Positions 16,563 through 25,471 of a stretch of DNA of 64,000 nt are shown here, piece by piece. The notes under the pieces were generated by a model. It made no database searches. It had not been told where the DNA came from and saw nothing but the letters and a program-made list of their open reading frames with translations. Each line of letters begins with the position of its first letter. Position 1 is the first letter of the stretch. Origin of the DNA: an uncultured Aquimarina sp. (GTDB lineage Bacteria; Bacteroidota; Bacteroidia; Flavobacteriales; Flavobacteriaceae); contig CANMML010000022.1 in the NCBI GenBank assembly GCA_947499005.1, forward strand, positions 1 through 64,000, read 5' to 3'. A program made the position numbers and the translations under genes.

Positions 16563-19316
16563 GTGAATATTCATTTGATTGAACGTTTGAAAAAGAATCT
16601 CAATACTTTGTTAAAAAAAGGCTTACAAACTCTAATAATATGTATCGCAAGTACTTTTTGTGCTATCGCACAGCAAAATCCGCCTAGCGATAATGGTATA
16701 AAAGAGACTAAGGCTACTATTAAAGACTCCATCTCAACCAAAGAGATTACAGAAATCGCCTTAGATTCAACTCAAGCCGATTCTATTCCTAAAAAGAAAA
16801 CGTTTCTTAACGATGATGTAGTGTATAGTGCTAAAGATTATATGCGGCTTAATCGTAAAAACGGTAAAATGTACCTATACGATAATGCCAAAATAAAGTA
16901 TACTGATTTAGATATTGAATCTGGTAGCATTGTAATCCACCAAAGTAAAAAAGAAGTATACGCTAAAGGAATTATTGATACTTCTGATGTATATACACAA
17001 ACTCCTATTTTCACTCAAGGAGGTAACATTGTAGAACCCGATACTATTCGATTCAATTTTGCTAGTAAAAAAGCTTTAATTTATAATTCCAAAACATCTC
17101 AAGAAGGTTTCAATATTGTTAATGAAGTTTCTAAAAGAGAAAATGATTCTGTAGTTTACATGAAAAATGTAAAATTTACTACATCACAGAATCTAGATAA
17201 TCCTGAATACTATTTTTATGCCAGGCGCATCAAATTTGTTCCACAAAAGAAAATTGTTACTGGATTGGTGAATATGTACATCGCAGATGTTCCTACACCA
17301 TTAGGATTACCTTTTGGTTATTTTCCTTTAAAGCAAGAAGCAGTATCTGGGTTTATTATTCCTAGTTTCAATCAATCGGACGATCAAGGGTTCCAATTTC
17401 AAAATGGAGGGTATTATTTTGCGATTAGTGATCGTATGGATCTTACACTCGTCGGTGATTATTCTACCAATAGCAGCTATGCCTTACGTACAGACTCTAA
17501 TTACTCGAAGCGCTACAAATACACAGGAAATATTAGTGCTCGTTTTGAAAGCAATATTATTGGAGAAAGAGGTTTTGACGGATTTGGAGAAAGTAACAAT
17601 TATAATATTCGTTGGTCTCACCGAAGGGCTGCCAAAGCGAATCCTAATTCAAACTTTTCGGCAAATGTAAATTTTGGTAGTTCTCAATTTTTTAGGCAAT
17701 CACGAAACCAAACAAATATTGGTTCGCGACTAACCAACACACTGAGTTCTAATATTTCTTTTTCAAAGAAAATTCCAGTTGAACCACAAGTAGACTTTCA
17801 AACGGCTATTAATATTAGGCAAAATAGTAATACCGAACGAATTAATGTAAATACTCCTACTTCTATAAATATGGGACGTATATTCCCTTTTGCTCCCAAA
17901 GCAGGAAGCAAAAAAGGATTTATACAAAATATAAATTTTCAAGCCAGATCACAAATTACAAATCAAATTGAGACTGCTGAAGACTCGTTATTTACAAAAG
18001 AAACCCTTCGTAATGCTAGACAGGGGATTAGAACTTCCATTCCGATAAGTACTAATTTTAAATTATTCAAATATTTTAGTGCTAGTGCGAGTACAAATTT
18101 TGTTGAAAACTGGGTTTTCGAAACCATCGAAAGAAGATTCGATGAAGATGCGAATGATGGTAGAGGTAGTACTGTAGACGAAAAAGTAAAAGGTTTTGAT
18201 GCTTTCCGCACCTATAACTTAAGCACCTCTATAGGTACAACCGTATATGGTACCGTAAAGTTCAAAAAAGATGCTAAAATAAAAGCAATCAGACATGTAA
18301 TCAGGCCATCTGTTGGATATAGTTATACTCCTGCTTTTGATGAATTTTATGACGAATTTTTGATCCCAGCAGATCCCGATAGAAATCGAGAAGCTGAATT
18401 GGTAAGCTATACTAGATTTAGTGGAGGGCTTTTAGGAGCTCCTAGTAATCGAGAGTCTAGTGCTATGAATATTTCCGTAAGTAATGTTCTGGAAGCTAAA
18501 GTTGTAGACAAGGACACTACGAATCTAGAACCTAAGATTATTAAAATATTTAATTCATTAAACTTTAGTACTTCCTATAATTTTAAGGCCGATTCATTAA
18601 AATTAAGGCCTATTGCTGTAAGTGGTAGTATTCCTATTGTAAAAAAGCTATCTGTCAATTTTGGGGGTACACTTGATCCATACGCTTTAGACAATAACAA
18701 TAGTAGAATTAATAAATTAAACATTAAAAACGGAGGAAGTCTATTTCGATTGACGCGTGCCAATATGAATTTTGGATATTCTTTTTCTAGTAAAGATTTA
18801 AAAAAGAAGAAAAAGGACGACATCATAGATGAAGCAGATGTAGACAATGAAACGCTTAGAAATGGAGGGAGGCAAGATGATCTCTTTGGATCTCATACCA
18901 GTTTGAATAATGGTAGGCTGTTTGATGAGGAATCCGATGAAAATAAAGAGGATAAATTATACAAGAAGTTTTATAATCATACCATTCCCTGGTCGTTAAG
19001 GTTATCCTATGCTGTTAACTATTCTAATGATCGAAGGCAAGATGATATAAGTTCCCATTCCGTCAATTTTTCAGGTGATGTAGAATTAGCTCCAAGATGG
19101 CGTATCGGAGCCTCATCTGGGTATGACATTGTCCAAAAAGAATTTACATTTACCAACCTTCGTTTTCAACGAGATTTGGAAAGTTGGACAATGAGCTTCA
19201 ACTGGGTGCCTTTTAGTCAACTAAGCTCATGGAATTTTTTCATAGGTATTTCATCTTCGCTGCTTAGTGATATTAAATGGGATAAACGTCGTCAACCAGA
19301 CCAAACTGTTAACTAA
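16563..19316 (+). CDS. lptD: LPS-assembly protein LptD-like outer-membrane protein
   Basis: The 917-residue protein begins with a signal region (IICIASTFCAIAQQ), then a periplasmic OstA-like part (VYSAKDYMRLNRKNGKMYLYDNAKIKYTD..IESGSIVI) and a long beta-barrel half with many alternating aromatic strands (KAIRHVIRPSVGYSYTP). This is the Bacteroidota form of LptD, which inserts LPS into the outer membrane. The start is a GTG at 16563; an in-frame TAG lies three codons upstream, and TTG 16575 is the only close alternative. It is the first gene of a run with proC 10 nt downstream. Conserved divergence from the amidase fits envelope biogenesis. Confidence 0.88.
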   Translation: MNIHLIERLKKNLNTLLKKGLQTLIICIASTFCAIAQQNPPSDNGIKETKATIKDSISTKEITEIALDSTQADSIPKKKTFLNDDVVYSAKDYMRLNRKNGKMYLYDNAKIKYTDLDIESGSIVIHQSKKEVYAKGIIDTSDVYTQTPIFTQGGNIVEPDTIRFNFASKKALIYNSKTSQEGFNIVNEVSKRENDSVVYMKNVKFTTSQNLDNPEYYFYARRIKFVPQKKIVTGLVNMYIADVPTPLGLPFGYFPLKQEAVSGFIIPSFNQSDDQGFQFQNGGYYFAISDRMDLTLVGDYSTNSSYALRTDSNYSKRYKYTGNISARFESNIIGERGFDGFGESNNYNIRWSHRRAAKANPNSNFSANVNFGSSQFFRQSRNQTNIGSRLTNTLSSNISFSKKIPVEPQVDFQTAINIRQNSNTERINVNTPTSINMGRIFPFAPKAGSKKGFIQNINFQARSQITNQIETAEDSLFTKETLRNARQGIRTSIPISTNFKLFKYFSASASTNFVENWVFETIERRFDEDANDGRGSTVDEKVKGFDAFRTYNLSTSIGTTVYGTVKFKKDAKIKAIRHVIRPSVGYSYTPAFDEFYDEFLIPADPDRNREAELVSYTRFSGGLLGAPSNRESSAMNISVSNVLEAKVVDKDTTNLEPKIIKIFNSLNFSTSYNFKADSLKLRPIAVSGSIPIVKKLSVNFGGTLDPYALDNNNSRINKLNIKNGGSLFRLTRANMNFGYSFSSKDLKKKKKDDIIDEADVDNETLRNGGRQDDLFGSHTSLNNGRLFDEESDENKEDKLYKKFYNHTIPWSLRLSYAVNYSNDRRQDDISSHSVNFSGDVELAPRWRIGASSGYDIVQKEFTFTNLRFQRDLESWTMSFNWVPFSQLSSWNFFIGISSSLLSDIKWDKRRQPDQTVN

Positions 19317-19326
19317 ACAATAATTT

Positions 19327-20127
19327 ATGACCAATATACTTATCATCGGTGGAGGGAATATGGGGCTAACTTATGCGCTTTCTATTCAGCAGAAAATGAA
19401 TAATGCTACTATTTCCATTTTAGAAAATAATATAGATAAAGTAAATCAGCTAAAAGCAGATACTACTCTTGAAGTTTTTCAAAATGCCAAAGATTGCATT
19501 CCTAATGCAAACAGTATTTTGTTAGCTGTAAAACCACAAATAGCTCCCATATTGTTTGAAAACATTAAAGATTTAGTTACTCCTAACCAAGTAATTATCT
19601 CTATTATGGCTGGGATGAAAATTGAGACTATTCAAAAGGGATTAGGAATAGAGAAAGTGGTGCGTGCTATGCCTAATTTACCTTCACAAATCAACAAAGG
19701 AATGACAGGTTACCTAACAACCGCATCGGTTACTACTGAGGAAGCAACACTTGTTGAGGGAATTTTAGGTGCTACAGGAGCCATTGTAGAAGTTAATAAT
19801 GAAGATGCTATTGATGCTGTTACTGCACTATCAGGAAGCGGCCCTGCTTATATTTTCTACTTTATGGAGGCTATGATTCAGCAAGGAATTCAATATGGTT
19901 TCTCTTATGAAGATGCTAAATCAATTGTAGTAAACACTTTTACAGGTACTGCAAACTTGTTTAAAGCCTCAAATGATGATGCACAAACTTGGATTGATCG
20001 TGTCACCTCTAAAGGAGGAACTACACATGCTGCAATGGAAACTTTCAAGAAAAATAAAGTTGATCAGCAAATCAAAGAAAGTGTTATTTCTGCATTTGAC
20101 AGAGCTCAAGAATTAGGTAAGCAATAA
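19327..20127 (+). CDS. proC: Pyrroline-5-carboxylate reductase
   Basis: The 266 residues show the N-terminal NAD(P)-binding GGGNMG, the middle MPNLPSQINKGMTGY and the signature ALSGSGPAYIFYFMEAM, with TSKGGTTHAAMETF at the end of the dimerisation domain. It carries out the last step of proline synthesis, reducing pyrroline-5-carboxylate with NAD(P)H. It starts 10 nt after lptD, so cotranscription is likely although the functions are unrelated. Confidence 0.95.
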   Translation: MTNILIIGGGNMGLTYALSIQQKMNNATISILENNIDKVNQLKADTTLEVFQNAKDCIPNANSILLAVKPQIAPILFENIKDLVTPNQVIISIMAGMKIETIQKGLGIEKVVRAMPNLPSQINKGMTGYLTTASVTTEEATLVEGILGATGAIVEVNNEDAIDAVTALSGSGPAYIFYFMEAMIQQGIQYGFSYEDAKSIVVNTFTGTANLFKASNDDAQTWIDRVTSKGGTTHAAMETFKKNKVDQQIKESVISAFDRAQELGKQ

Positions 20128-20169
20128 ATTTTAACTATATTTCGTTATCAACGAAACTTAAACATTAAT

Positions 20170-21057
20170 ATGCAAACTGAAAACCCTAACGACTCATCAA
20201 AAACCCCTATTGTTGTTCTATTAGTCCTATTAGCTGCTACCATTATATATAGTGTGCTTAGTACTATGAAGATTAGTAACAATAAAAAGGCTTTCGAAAC
20301 AGAAAAGTTAATTAAGATTGAAGAATTAAAAGCTGTACAGAAAGACTTTGAAATACTTTCATTAGAAAATGATGAAAATAAGGATGAGATTCAACAAACG
20401 AAACAACGCCTTCAACAAGTTATTGATTCTGTATCTAACCTAAAACCAGACTACACTTTAGTAACCAAATTACGAAGTGTAAGAGATCAATTAAAAGCTA
20501 AATTAAAAAAGATCAAAGAAGAGAATGAGCGTCTAAAAATTGAAAACACACTTTTAGCGACTCAAAAAGATAGTATTTCTAGTGAATTAAGTCAAGTTCG
20601 TGTCGTTTATGATTCGGTTTCTAAAGCCAACGAAAACTTGAAAGTGATCGCTACAAAAGCCGAAAAACTATATATCAGTGACCTGACATCAAAAGCTGTA
20701 AGAATTAAAAGTTCGGGGAAAGTAGTTGAAAGTAATCGTGCGAAACGCGTTACTGGATTCGAAATATGTTATACTGTTGGCCAAAACGAAGTAACGAAAT
20801 TTGGCGATAAAGAATTTTTTATCCAGTTAGTATCCCCTAGCAAGAAAGTACTTGGGGCACGTTTTGCAATTACAGACCCTAATGGAAGAACTATTAAAAT
20901 CTCAAAACTATCGAAGTTTAGATATGATAATAAAATGATTAAAATCTGTGATTTTGCAGAGCCTCTTTCAGATGAAGAAATTACTCCTGGTACTTATTTC
21001 ATCAATATTTTTGATTCAAATAAATTGATCAGTAGTACAAAACAAACACTGAGGTAA
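20170..21057 (+). CDS. Membrane-anchored coiled-coil protein of unknown function
   Basis: One transmembrane segment (PIVVLLVLLAATIIYSVLS, about 13-31) is followed by a long charged coiled coil (about 35-165, rich in E, K, L). A compact beta-rich C-terminal domain follows (FEICYTVGQNEVTKFGDKEFFIQLVSPS, then FRYDNKMIKICDF). The topology suggests an inner-membrane anchor with the coiled coil in the periplasm. It lies 42 nt behind proC and ends at a strong terminator. I recognise the type from other Flavobacteria but not a function. Confidence 0.75.
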   Translation: MQTENPNDSSKTPIVVLLVLLAATIIYSVLSTMKISNNKKAFETEKLIKIEELKAVQKDFEILSLENDENKDEIQQTKQRLQQVIDSVSNLKPDYTLVTKLRSVRDQLKAKLKKIKEENERLKIENTLLATQKDSISSELSQVRVVYDSVSKANENLKVIATKAEKLYISDLTSKAVRIKSSGKVVESNRAKRVTGFEICYTVGQNEVTKFGDKEFFIQLVSPSKKVLGARFAITDPNGRTIKISKLSKFRYDNKMIKICDFAEPLSDEEITPGTYFINIFDSNKLISSTKQTLR

Positions 21058-21078
21058 CAATCCACACATAGAAACTAT

Positions 21079-21113
21079 AAAGCGTCATAAATCAAACATT
21101 TATGACGCTTTTT
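21079..21113 (+). terminator. Terminator of the lptD-proC operon
   Basis: AAAGCGTCATAAAT and ATTTATGACGCTTT form a perfect 14-bp stem around CAAAC, followed by TTCTTT. Confidence 0.92.
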
Positions 21114-21206
21114 CTTTAAATATATTTTGGTAATGTTAGCTATCTAACATTTTAAATCGGGTAGTAACTATAATTTTAAGCAATCAAAATATTAAACACA
21201 AATACG

Positions 21207-22124
21207 ATGCGATTTACAAAATTAACTTTAGCTAGTCTATTGGGGCTCTCGCTCATAGTAGCCTGTTCTGACGATGATGATAACTCATCTGCTAACAATG
21301 ACAATTTAAAACTTAACATTTCTGGGCTTGAAGCGTTAGGTAGTGATTTCGTTTATGAAGGTTGGCTTATCGTGAATGGTACACCTATGTCCACAGGACG
21401 CTTTACTAACCCTAATCTACAATCACAAAATGTATCTGATGATCTTCTAGAAGATGCAGAGGCATTTGTGCTTACTTTAGAACCTGCGAATGAAACGGGG
21501 GATGCTCTTGCGGCTCCTGCAGACAGTAAAATGTTTCGAGCAGATTTTATGGGTGATACGGCAACGATTAGTTATGTAACTATTGATAGCGAATATGCCG
21601 ATTTATCTGCTACTGAATTAACCGGATATGCTTTTTTAAGAACTCCAACGGATGAACCTGCTGGAACTATGAATAATGAAAACGATGAAGCAGGTATTTG
21701 GTTTGGTTCACCTGGTATGCCTCCTACTGCAGATTTAGACTTACCAGACTTATCAAATAGTGCTGGTTGGACCTATGAAGGATGGATCGTTGTTAATGGA
21801 ACTCCATATTCAACAGGTACATTTAATAACCCACAAGCAGCAGATGATAATGCATCTACTTCTAGCGTAAAAGGAAGTGAGAATGATGGACCTCCAATTC
21901 CTGGTGAAGATTTCATTCAAAATTTAGAGAATACGGGATTTGCTGGTGGTGCCGATTTAAGAGGAGGAACAGCTGTAATATCTATAGAACCTGTACCAGA
22001 TGATAGCCCTGCTCCATTTGCTTTAAAACCATTAACTGCTCCAATTGGACAGGCCACAGCTCCTGAAAGATACCTTTTAACTGAAAATTTTGGTAGCTTT
22101 CCAACAGGAACAATTACAAGATAA
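21207..22124 (+). CDS. Lipoprotein with two copies of a YEGWxVVNGTP domain
   Basis: A lipoprotein signal ends in LIVACSDDDD (Cys about 20; the Asp after Cys in Bacteroidota often favours surface export). The rest has two similar modules: one with FVYEGWLIVNGTPMSTGRFTN, one with WTYEGWIVVNGTPYSTGTFNN, each about 110-130 residues and rich in beta strands. The pattern recalls the C-terminal domain of anti-sigma-K-like proteins, but there is no N-terminal anti-sigma part. The gene is monocistronic between two good terminators. Function is unknown; the internal duplication is clear. Confidence 0.78.
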   Translation: MRFTKLTLASLLGLSLIVACSDDDDNSSANNDNLKLNISGLEALGSDFVYEGWLIVNGTPMSTGRFTNPNLQSQNVSDDLLEDAEAFVLTLEPANETGDALAAPADSKMFRADFMGDTATISYVTIDSEYADLSATELTGYAFLRTPTDEPAGTMNNENDEAGIWFGSPGMPPTADLDLPDLSNSAGWTYEGWIVVNGTPYSTGTFNNPQAADDNASTSSVKGSENDGPPIPGEDFIQNLENTGFAGGADLRGGTAVISIEPVPDDSPAPFALKPLTAPIGQATAPERYLLTENFGSFPTGTITR

Positions 22125-22163
22125 CTATTCGAAAGCAACTGCTAATATTTAGTGATTTTGCGC

Positions 22164-22204
22164 AATAAGACTGTTTTTCTAACGAAAAATGGTCTTATTT
22201 TTTT
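22164..22204 (+). terminator. Terminator of the duplicated-domain lipoprotein gene
   Basis: AATAAGAC pairs with GTCTTATT and an inner TTTTTC/GAAAAA stem closes on TAAC. Eight T follow. Confidence 0.9.
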
Positions 22205-22420
22205 ATAGAATATTAGCAAACCTTACCAATACTTAATTGATATAAGTATGTATAGCTGGTTTAAAAAACAAAGTCAAATCTTAATGATTATCACTATATT
22301 TCTACTAGATATCGCAATACAAGCAAGCATCTAATAACCTCTCTTATTAAATTAAAACAAGATAAGTTTAAAATATAATTTAGAGTTGGAATTAAGAGCT
22401 ACTTAAACACATTAAACTAA

Positions 22421-22966
22421 ATGAAAAAAATAGTTGCACTAGCAGGTAGTAATAGCAGAAATTCTATCAATAAAAAATTAATCACTTTTGCCTCAACTCT
22501 TGTTCATTCTGCAGAAGTAATCATTATTGATTTAAACGAATTCGAACTACCTATTTATGGAATTGATTTAGAAAACTAGAATGGCATCCCTGAAAATGCT
22601 GACAAATTAAATGACATTATTACAGCTGCTGATGGGTTAATTATTTCTTTAGCAGAACACAATGCTTCCTATAGTGCAGCGTTTAAAAACACTTTTGATT
22701 GGTTATCGAGAATAGATCAAAAAGTATGGAAAAATAAGCCTATGCTACTAATGGCAACTTCACCAGGAAGAGGAGGCGGATCGAATGTATTAAATGCTGC
22801 AAAAAATGGGTTCCCTTATTTTGGTGGAAATATAGTCGCTAATTTCTCTCTGCCTTCGTTTAATCACAATTTCTCTAATAATGAAGTTATTAATGAAGAA
22901 TTAAAGAAAGAGTTAATAGAAAAAATGAATTTACTTGAAATGACTCTTAATAACGAAGGAGAATAA
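22421..22966 (+). pseudogene. NADPH-dependent FMN reductase, interrupted by an in-frame TAG
   Basis: From ATG 22421 the frame encodes KKIVALAGSNSRNSINKKL, typical of the flavodoxin-like FMN reductase family, and runs to PIYGIDLEN. A TAG at codon 53 (22577-22579) breaks it. The same frame then continues as NGIPENADKLNDIITAADG, SLAEHNASYSAAFKNTFDWLSR and KPMLLMATSPGRGGG to the TAA at 22964. All family landmarks are present, so one point mutation (for example GAG or CAG to TAG) killed a 181-residue enzyme. The track shows only the fragment from 22742. Read-through or sequencing error is the alternative. Confidence 0.85.
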
Positions 22967-22978
22967 ATTCAGAATAGA

Positions 22979-23005
22979 TATAGCTAAATTTATAAAGCTA
23001 TTTTC
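22979..23005 (+). terminator. Possible terminator between the FMN reductase remnant and crtY
   Basis: ATAGCT and AGCTAT pair across a 10-nt loop and TTTTCTT follows on the plus strand. It overlaps the crtY stop codon, so it may serve both convergent units. Confidence 0.45.
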
Positions 23006-24146
23006 TTCTAAAAAGTGCTTTTATAAAAGGTAGATAGGGTAATTGCAAAATCAACTTTAGTTCTTCTAAAAAAGTAGTTTTTTCATCTAAGAATTTGAAT
23101 AAAAGATCGATTTTAGGGCGCTTGTACATTTCGAAAAAAAGCTTCCCTCCTATGTGATTATCATACTTAAGAATATTAAGTAACAAGCTATCATAGAAAT
23201 GATACCTCTTAGGTTTATCTAATTTAATCCCTGTTTGTTTTAAGGCTAAGAGGTTTTTTGTAACATAGGCTTCCATAGCTTTAAAAGCATATCCCGATGA
23301 AGGCTTTACCCAACCTCCTGCAGTTCCTATTCTAATATGATTTTGAGTATTAAATGGAGTAAAATCAAAATCTGTCATAGGGATTTCTCCATATTCTGTT
23401 TCAAGGATTTCATAGTTTACCCCAGGATATTTTTTTTCTAAATAACTACAAATCTGTTTTTTAAAAATTTCCTTAGATGGAGTAAATGGAGCAAAAAAAG
23501 TATATTCAAAAAGTGCTTTTCTTTTTGAAAAAGGTAAAATATACATGAAACTTGTACTTCCCTCCCATTGATGGCTGTAATCCATCATAGTGCACTGCTT
23601 TTCATCAAATACATCTTCTGGCATTTCAATTTTAAATCCCAAAAATGATTGATTTACATAAGTGCTTCTCTTTTTAATTTCATCAATTGAAATAGGGATT
23701 CTACTATCAAAAACTTTTGAAGCTTTAAAAGCCTGATGATTTGTTTTTACAACAACAATACCTTCATCAACTTCATTAACCTCTAATACATCTTCAAAAA
23801 GCACTGAAATGTTTGAAGAAGCATTAATTCTTTGCAAGGATTTTGAATAGAAATCTATAGCCCTAATCGTTTTGTACTGATAGGTTCCTAAATCGAAAGT
23901 TATTTTATCATTGTCAGGAGAAATACATACCGCTGAATTCCATTTCTTAGAAACAATATCATCCCATTTACCATTACCTTCTTCCCAAAAGCTAAAGGTC
24001 TTATCATTAGATTGCTTTCTGTTCGAATCTAATAAGAGAATTCTCTTTTTTGAAAAAAACGCGTCCCCAATGAAGGCCAATGACAGTTGTAATCCTGCTG
24101 CTCCAGCTCCAACAATAATATAATCGTAAAATTTTGAAGAGGTCAA
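22998..24146 (-). CDS. crtY: Lycopene beta-cyclase
   Basis: The 382-residue protein has the flavoprotein-like start YDYIIVGAGAAGLQLSLAF and the cyclase landmarks DSNRKQSNDKTFSFWE, TEYGEIPMTD and GTAGGWVKPSSGYAF. It converts lycopene to beta-carotene at the membrane. The start must be TTG at 24146: an in-frame TAA lies just upstream and there is no ATG near. That TTG is 5 nt after the crtZ stop, so the two are coupled. It is the last gene of the minus-strand crt operon. Confidence 0.9.
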   Translation of the reverse strand: MTSSKFYDYIIVGAGAAGLQLSLAFIGDAFFSKKRILLLDSNRKQSNDKTFSFWEEGNGKWDDIVSKKWNSAVCISPDNDKITFDLGTYQYKTIRAIDFYSKSLQRINASSNISVLFEDVLEVNEVDEGIVVVKTNHQAFKASKVFDSRIPISIDEIKKRSTYVNQSFLGFKIEMPEDVFDEKQCTMMDYSHQWEGSTSFMYILPFSKRKALFEYTFFAPFTPSKEIFKKQICSYLEKKYPGVNYEILETEYGEIPMTDFDFTPFNTQNHIRIGTAGGWVKPSSGYAFKAMEAYVTKNLLALKQTGIKLDKPKRYHFYDSLLLNILKYDNHIGGKLFFEMYKRPKIDLLFKFLDEKTTFLEELKLILQLPYLPFIKALFRRK

Positions 24147-24151
24147 AAGAG

Positions 24152-24604
24152 TTAAGACTTTTTAAAATACTTAAATGGAACGAAAAGCATTCCAAAGCAT
24201 TCCCCATGAGTTTTACCCAAATGCTTATGGTGCATTTTATGAGCTCTCCTAATACCTACGGCATACCAATTATTAGCATTCCTAAAGACCTTAAATCTTT
24301 GATGAATGAATATATCATGAACAAAGAAATAAGTCGCTCCATAAGCGAAAATACCTAAACCTATTGGCAAACCAAACCAAGCGATATCGTAACTCCAAAG
24401 AGCAAAACAGACAATACTAACAATAGCATAAAACAGAAAGAAAAAATCATTCCACTCCCACCAACTATTGTGTCTTTTGTGATGATGATCTTCGTGTAAA
24501 GACCATAAAAAACCATGCATTACATATTTATGTGTAGCCCAAGCCATTCCTTCCATCCCGATGAAAGTTCCTGTAAAAATTAAAATCCAATATAGCGTTT
24601 GCAT
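24152..24604 (-). CDS. crtZ: Beta-carotene hydroxylase
   Basis: At 150 residues it has the usual CrtZ size. Histidine clusters that bind the di-iron centre are complete: HKYVMH, HEDHHHKRH, and HDIFIHQRF...RRAHKMHHKH. Hydrophobic segments anchor it in the inner membrane. It adds hydroxyl groups at C3 and C3', giving zeaxanthin from beta-carotene. It sits between crtB (6 nt) and crtY (5 nt). Confidence 0.93.
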   Translation of the reverse strand: MQTLYWILIFTGTFIGMEGMAWATHKYVMHGFLWSLHEDHHHKRHNSWWEWNDFFFLFYAIVSIVCFALWSYDIAWFGLPIGLGIFAYGATYFFVHDIFIHQRFKVFRNANNWYAVGIRRAHKMHHKHLGKTHGECFGMLFVPFKYFKKS

Positions 24605-24610
24605 AATCTC

Positions 24611-25450
24611 TTAAATTAACCCTAAACGATAGGTGAAATAACTATTGGCAAGTAACCCAAATTTTTGATAATCTGGAACTCGAATTCTAGTTTCTTTTAT
24701 TTTTTCTGATGGTGTTGATTTTAATTTATATAACAACTTCGAATAATATCTAAACGCTGTGTACACCCCAAAACGAGCTTCCAAAGGTAATTGACGAATA
24801 CCAACTTTTGCTACTGCAAAATCGTCCTCAATTTCACTGATGATTTGCTGTTTGCTTTCTTCTGTTAAATTCAATAAATCTGTATTGGGGAAATAAGTCC
24901 TATCAAGCCCTTCAAAATCGGCCTTCAAGTCTCGCAAAAAATTTACTTTCTGAAATGCCGATCCCAAACGCATAGCACTTGGCTTTAACAATTGATACTG
25001 TTCTTCGTTTCCATTTACAAAGACCTTTAAACACATAAGACCAACTACATCTGCCGATCCATAAATGTATTCTTTATATTCATTGTCCGTCAAATAAGTT
25101 TTTTTAGTAAGATCCATTCGCATACTGTTCATAAACGATTCGTACAATTCGGCAGGAATATTATATTTAAATACAGTCTCTTGAAAAGCATTTAAAATTG
25201 GATTGAGACTAATTTGATGATCTATCGCATCCTTTAATTGTCTTTCAAAATCTTCAAACAGAAAATCTTTAGGATAATTATGAAATGAATCTACAATCTC
25301 GTCTGCAAAACGTACAAAACCATAAATATTATAAATATCTTGACGAATGGAAGTCCCTAACATTCGCGTAGCTGAAGCAAATGAAGTACTATATGATTGG
25401 GTTACTTCTTTACTACATTTTCGTGCAACGGTGTCAAAAATGGATTTCAT
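24611..25450 (-). CDS. crtB: Phytoene synthase
   Basis: The 279-residue protein has the squalene/phytoene synthase motifs. The first Asp-rich site is YGFVRFADEIVDSF (DEIVD), the second is MRLGSAFQKVNFLRDLKADFEGLDRTYFP. These bind Mg and the diphosphates of two GGPP molecules to make phytoene. It is 21 nt behind crtI. No GGPP synthase gene (crtE) is in the window. Confidence 0.95.
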   Translation of the reverse strand: MKSIFDTVARKCSKEVTQSYSTSFASATRMLGTSIRQDIYNIYGFVRFADEIVDSFHNYPKDFLFEDFERQLKDAIDHQISLNPILNAFQETVFKYNIPAELYESFMNSMRMDLTKKTYLTDNEYKEYIYGSADVVGLMCLKVFVNGNEEQYQLLKPSAMRLGSAFQKVNFLRDLKADFEGLDRTYFPNTDLLNLTEESKQQIISEIEDDFAVAKVGIRQLPLEARFGVYTAFRYYSKLLYKLKSTPSEKIKETRIRVPDYQKFGLLANSYFTYRLGLI

Positions 25451-25471
25451 GAATATATCGTTGTTGTATTG

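Noticed and set aside
24134-24358. 74-residue plus-strand ORF across crtZ
   Set aside because: It is antisense to crtZ, which has all His motifs; no supporting signal.
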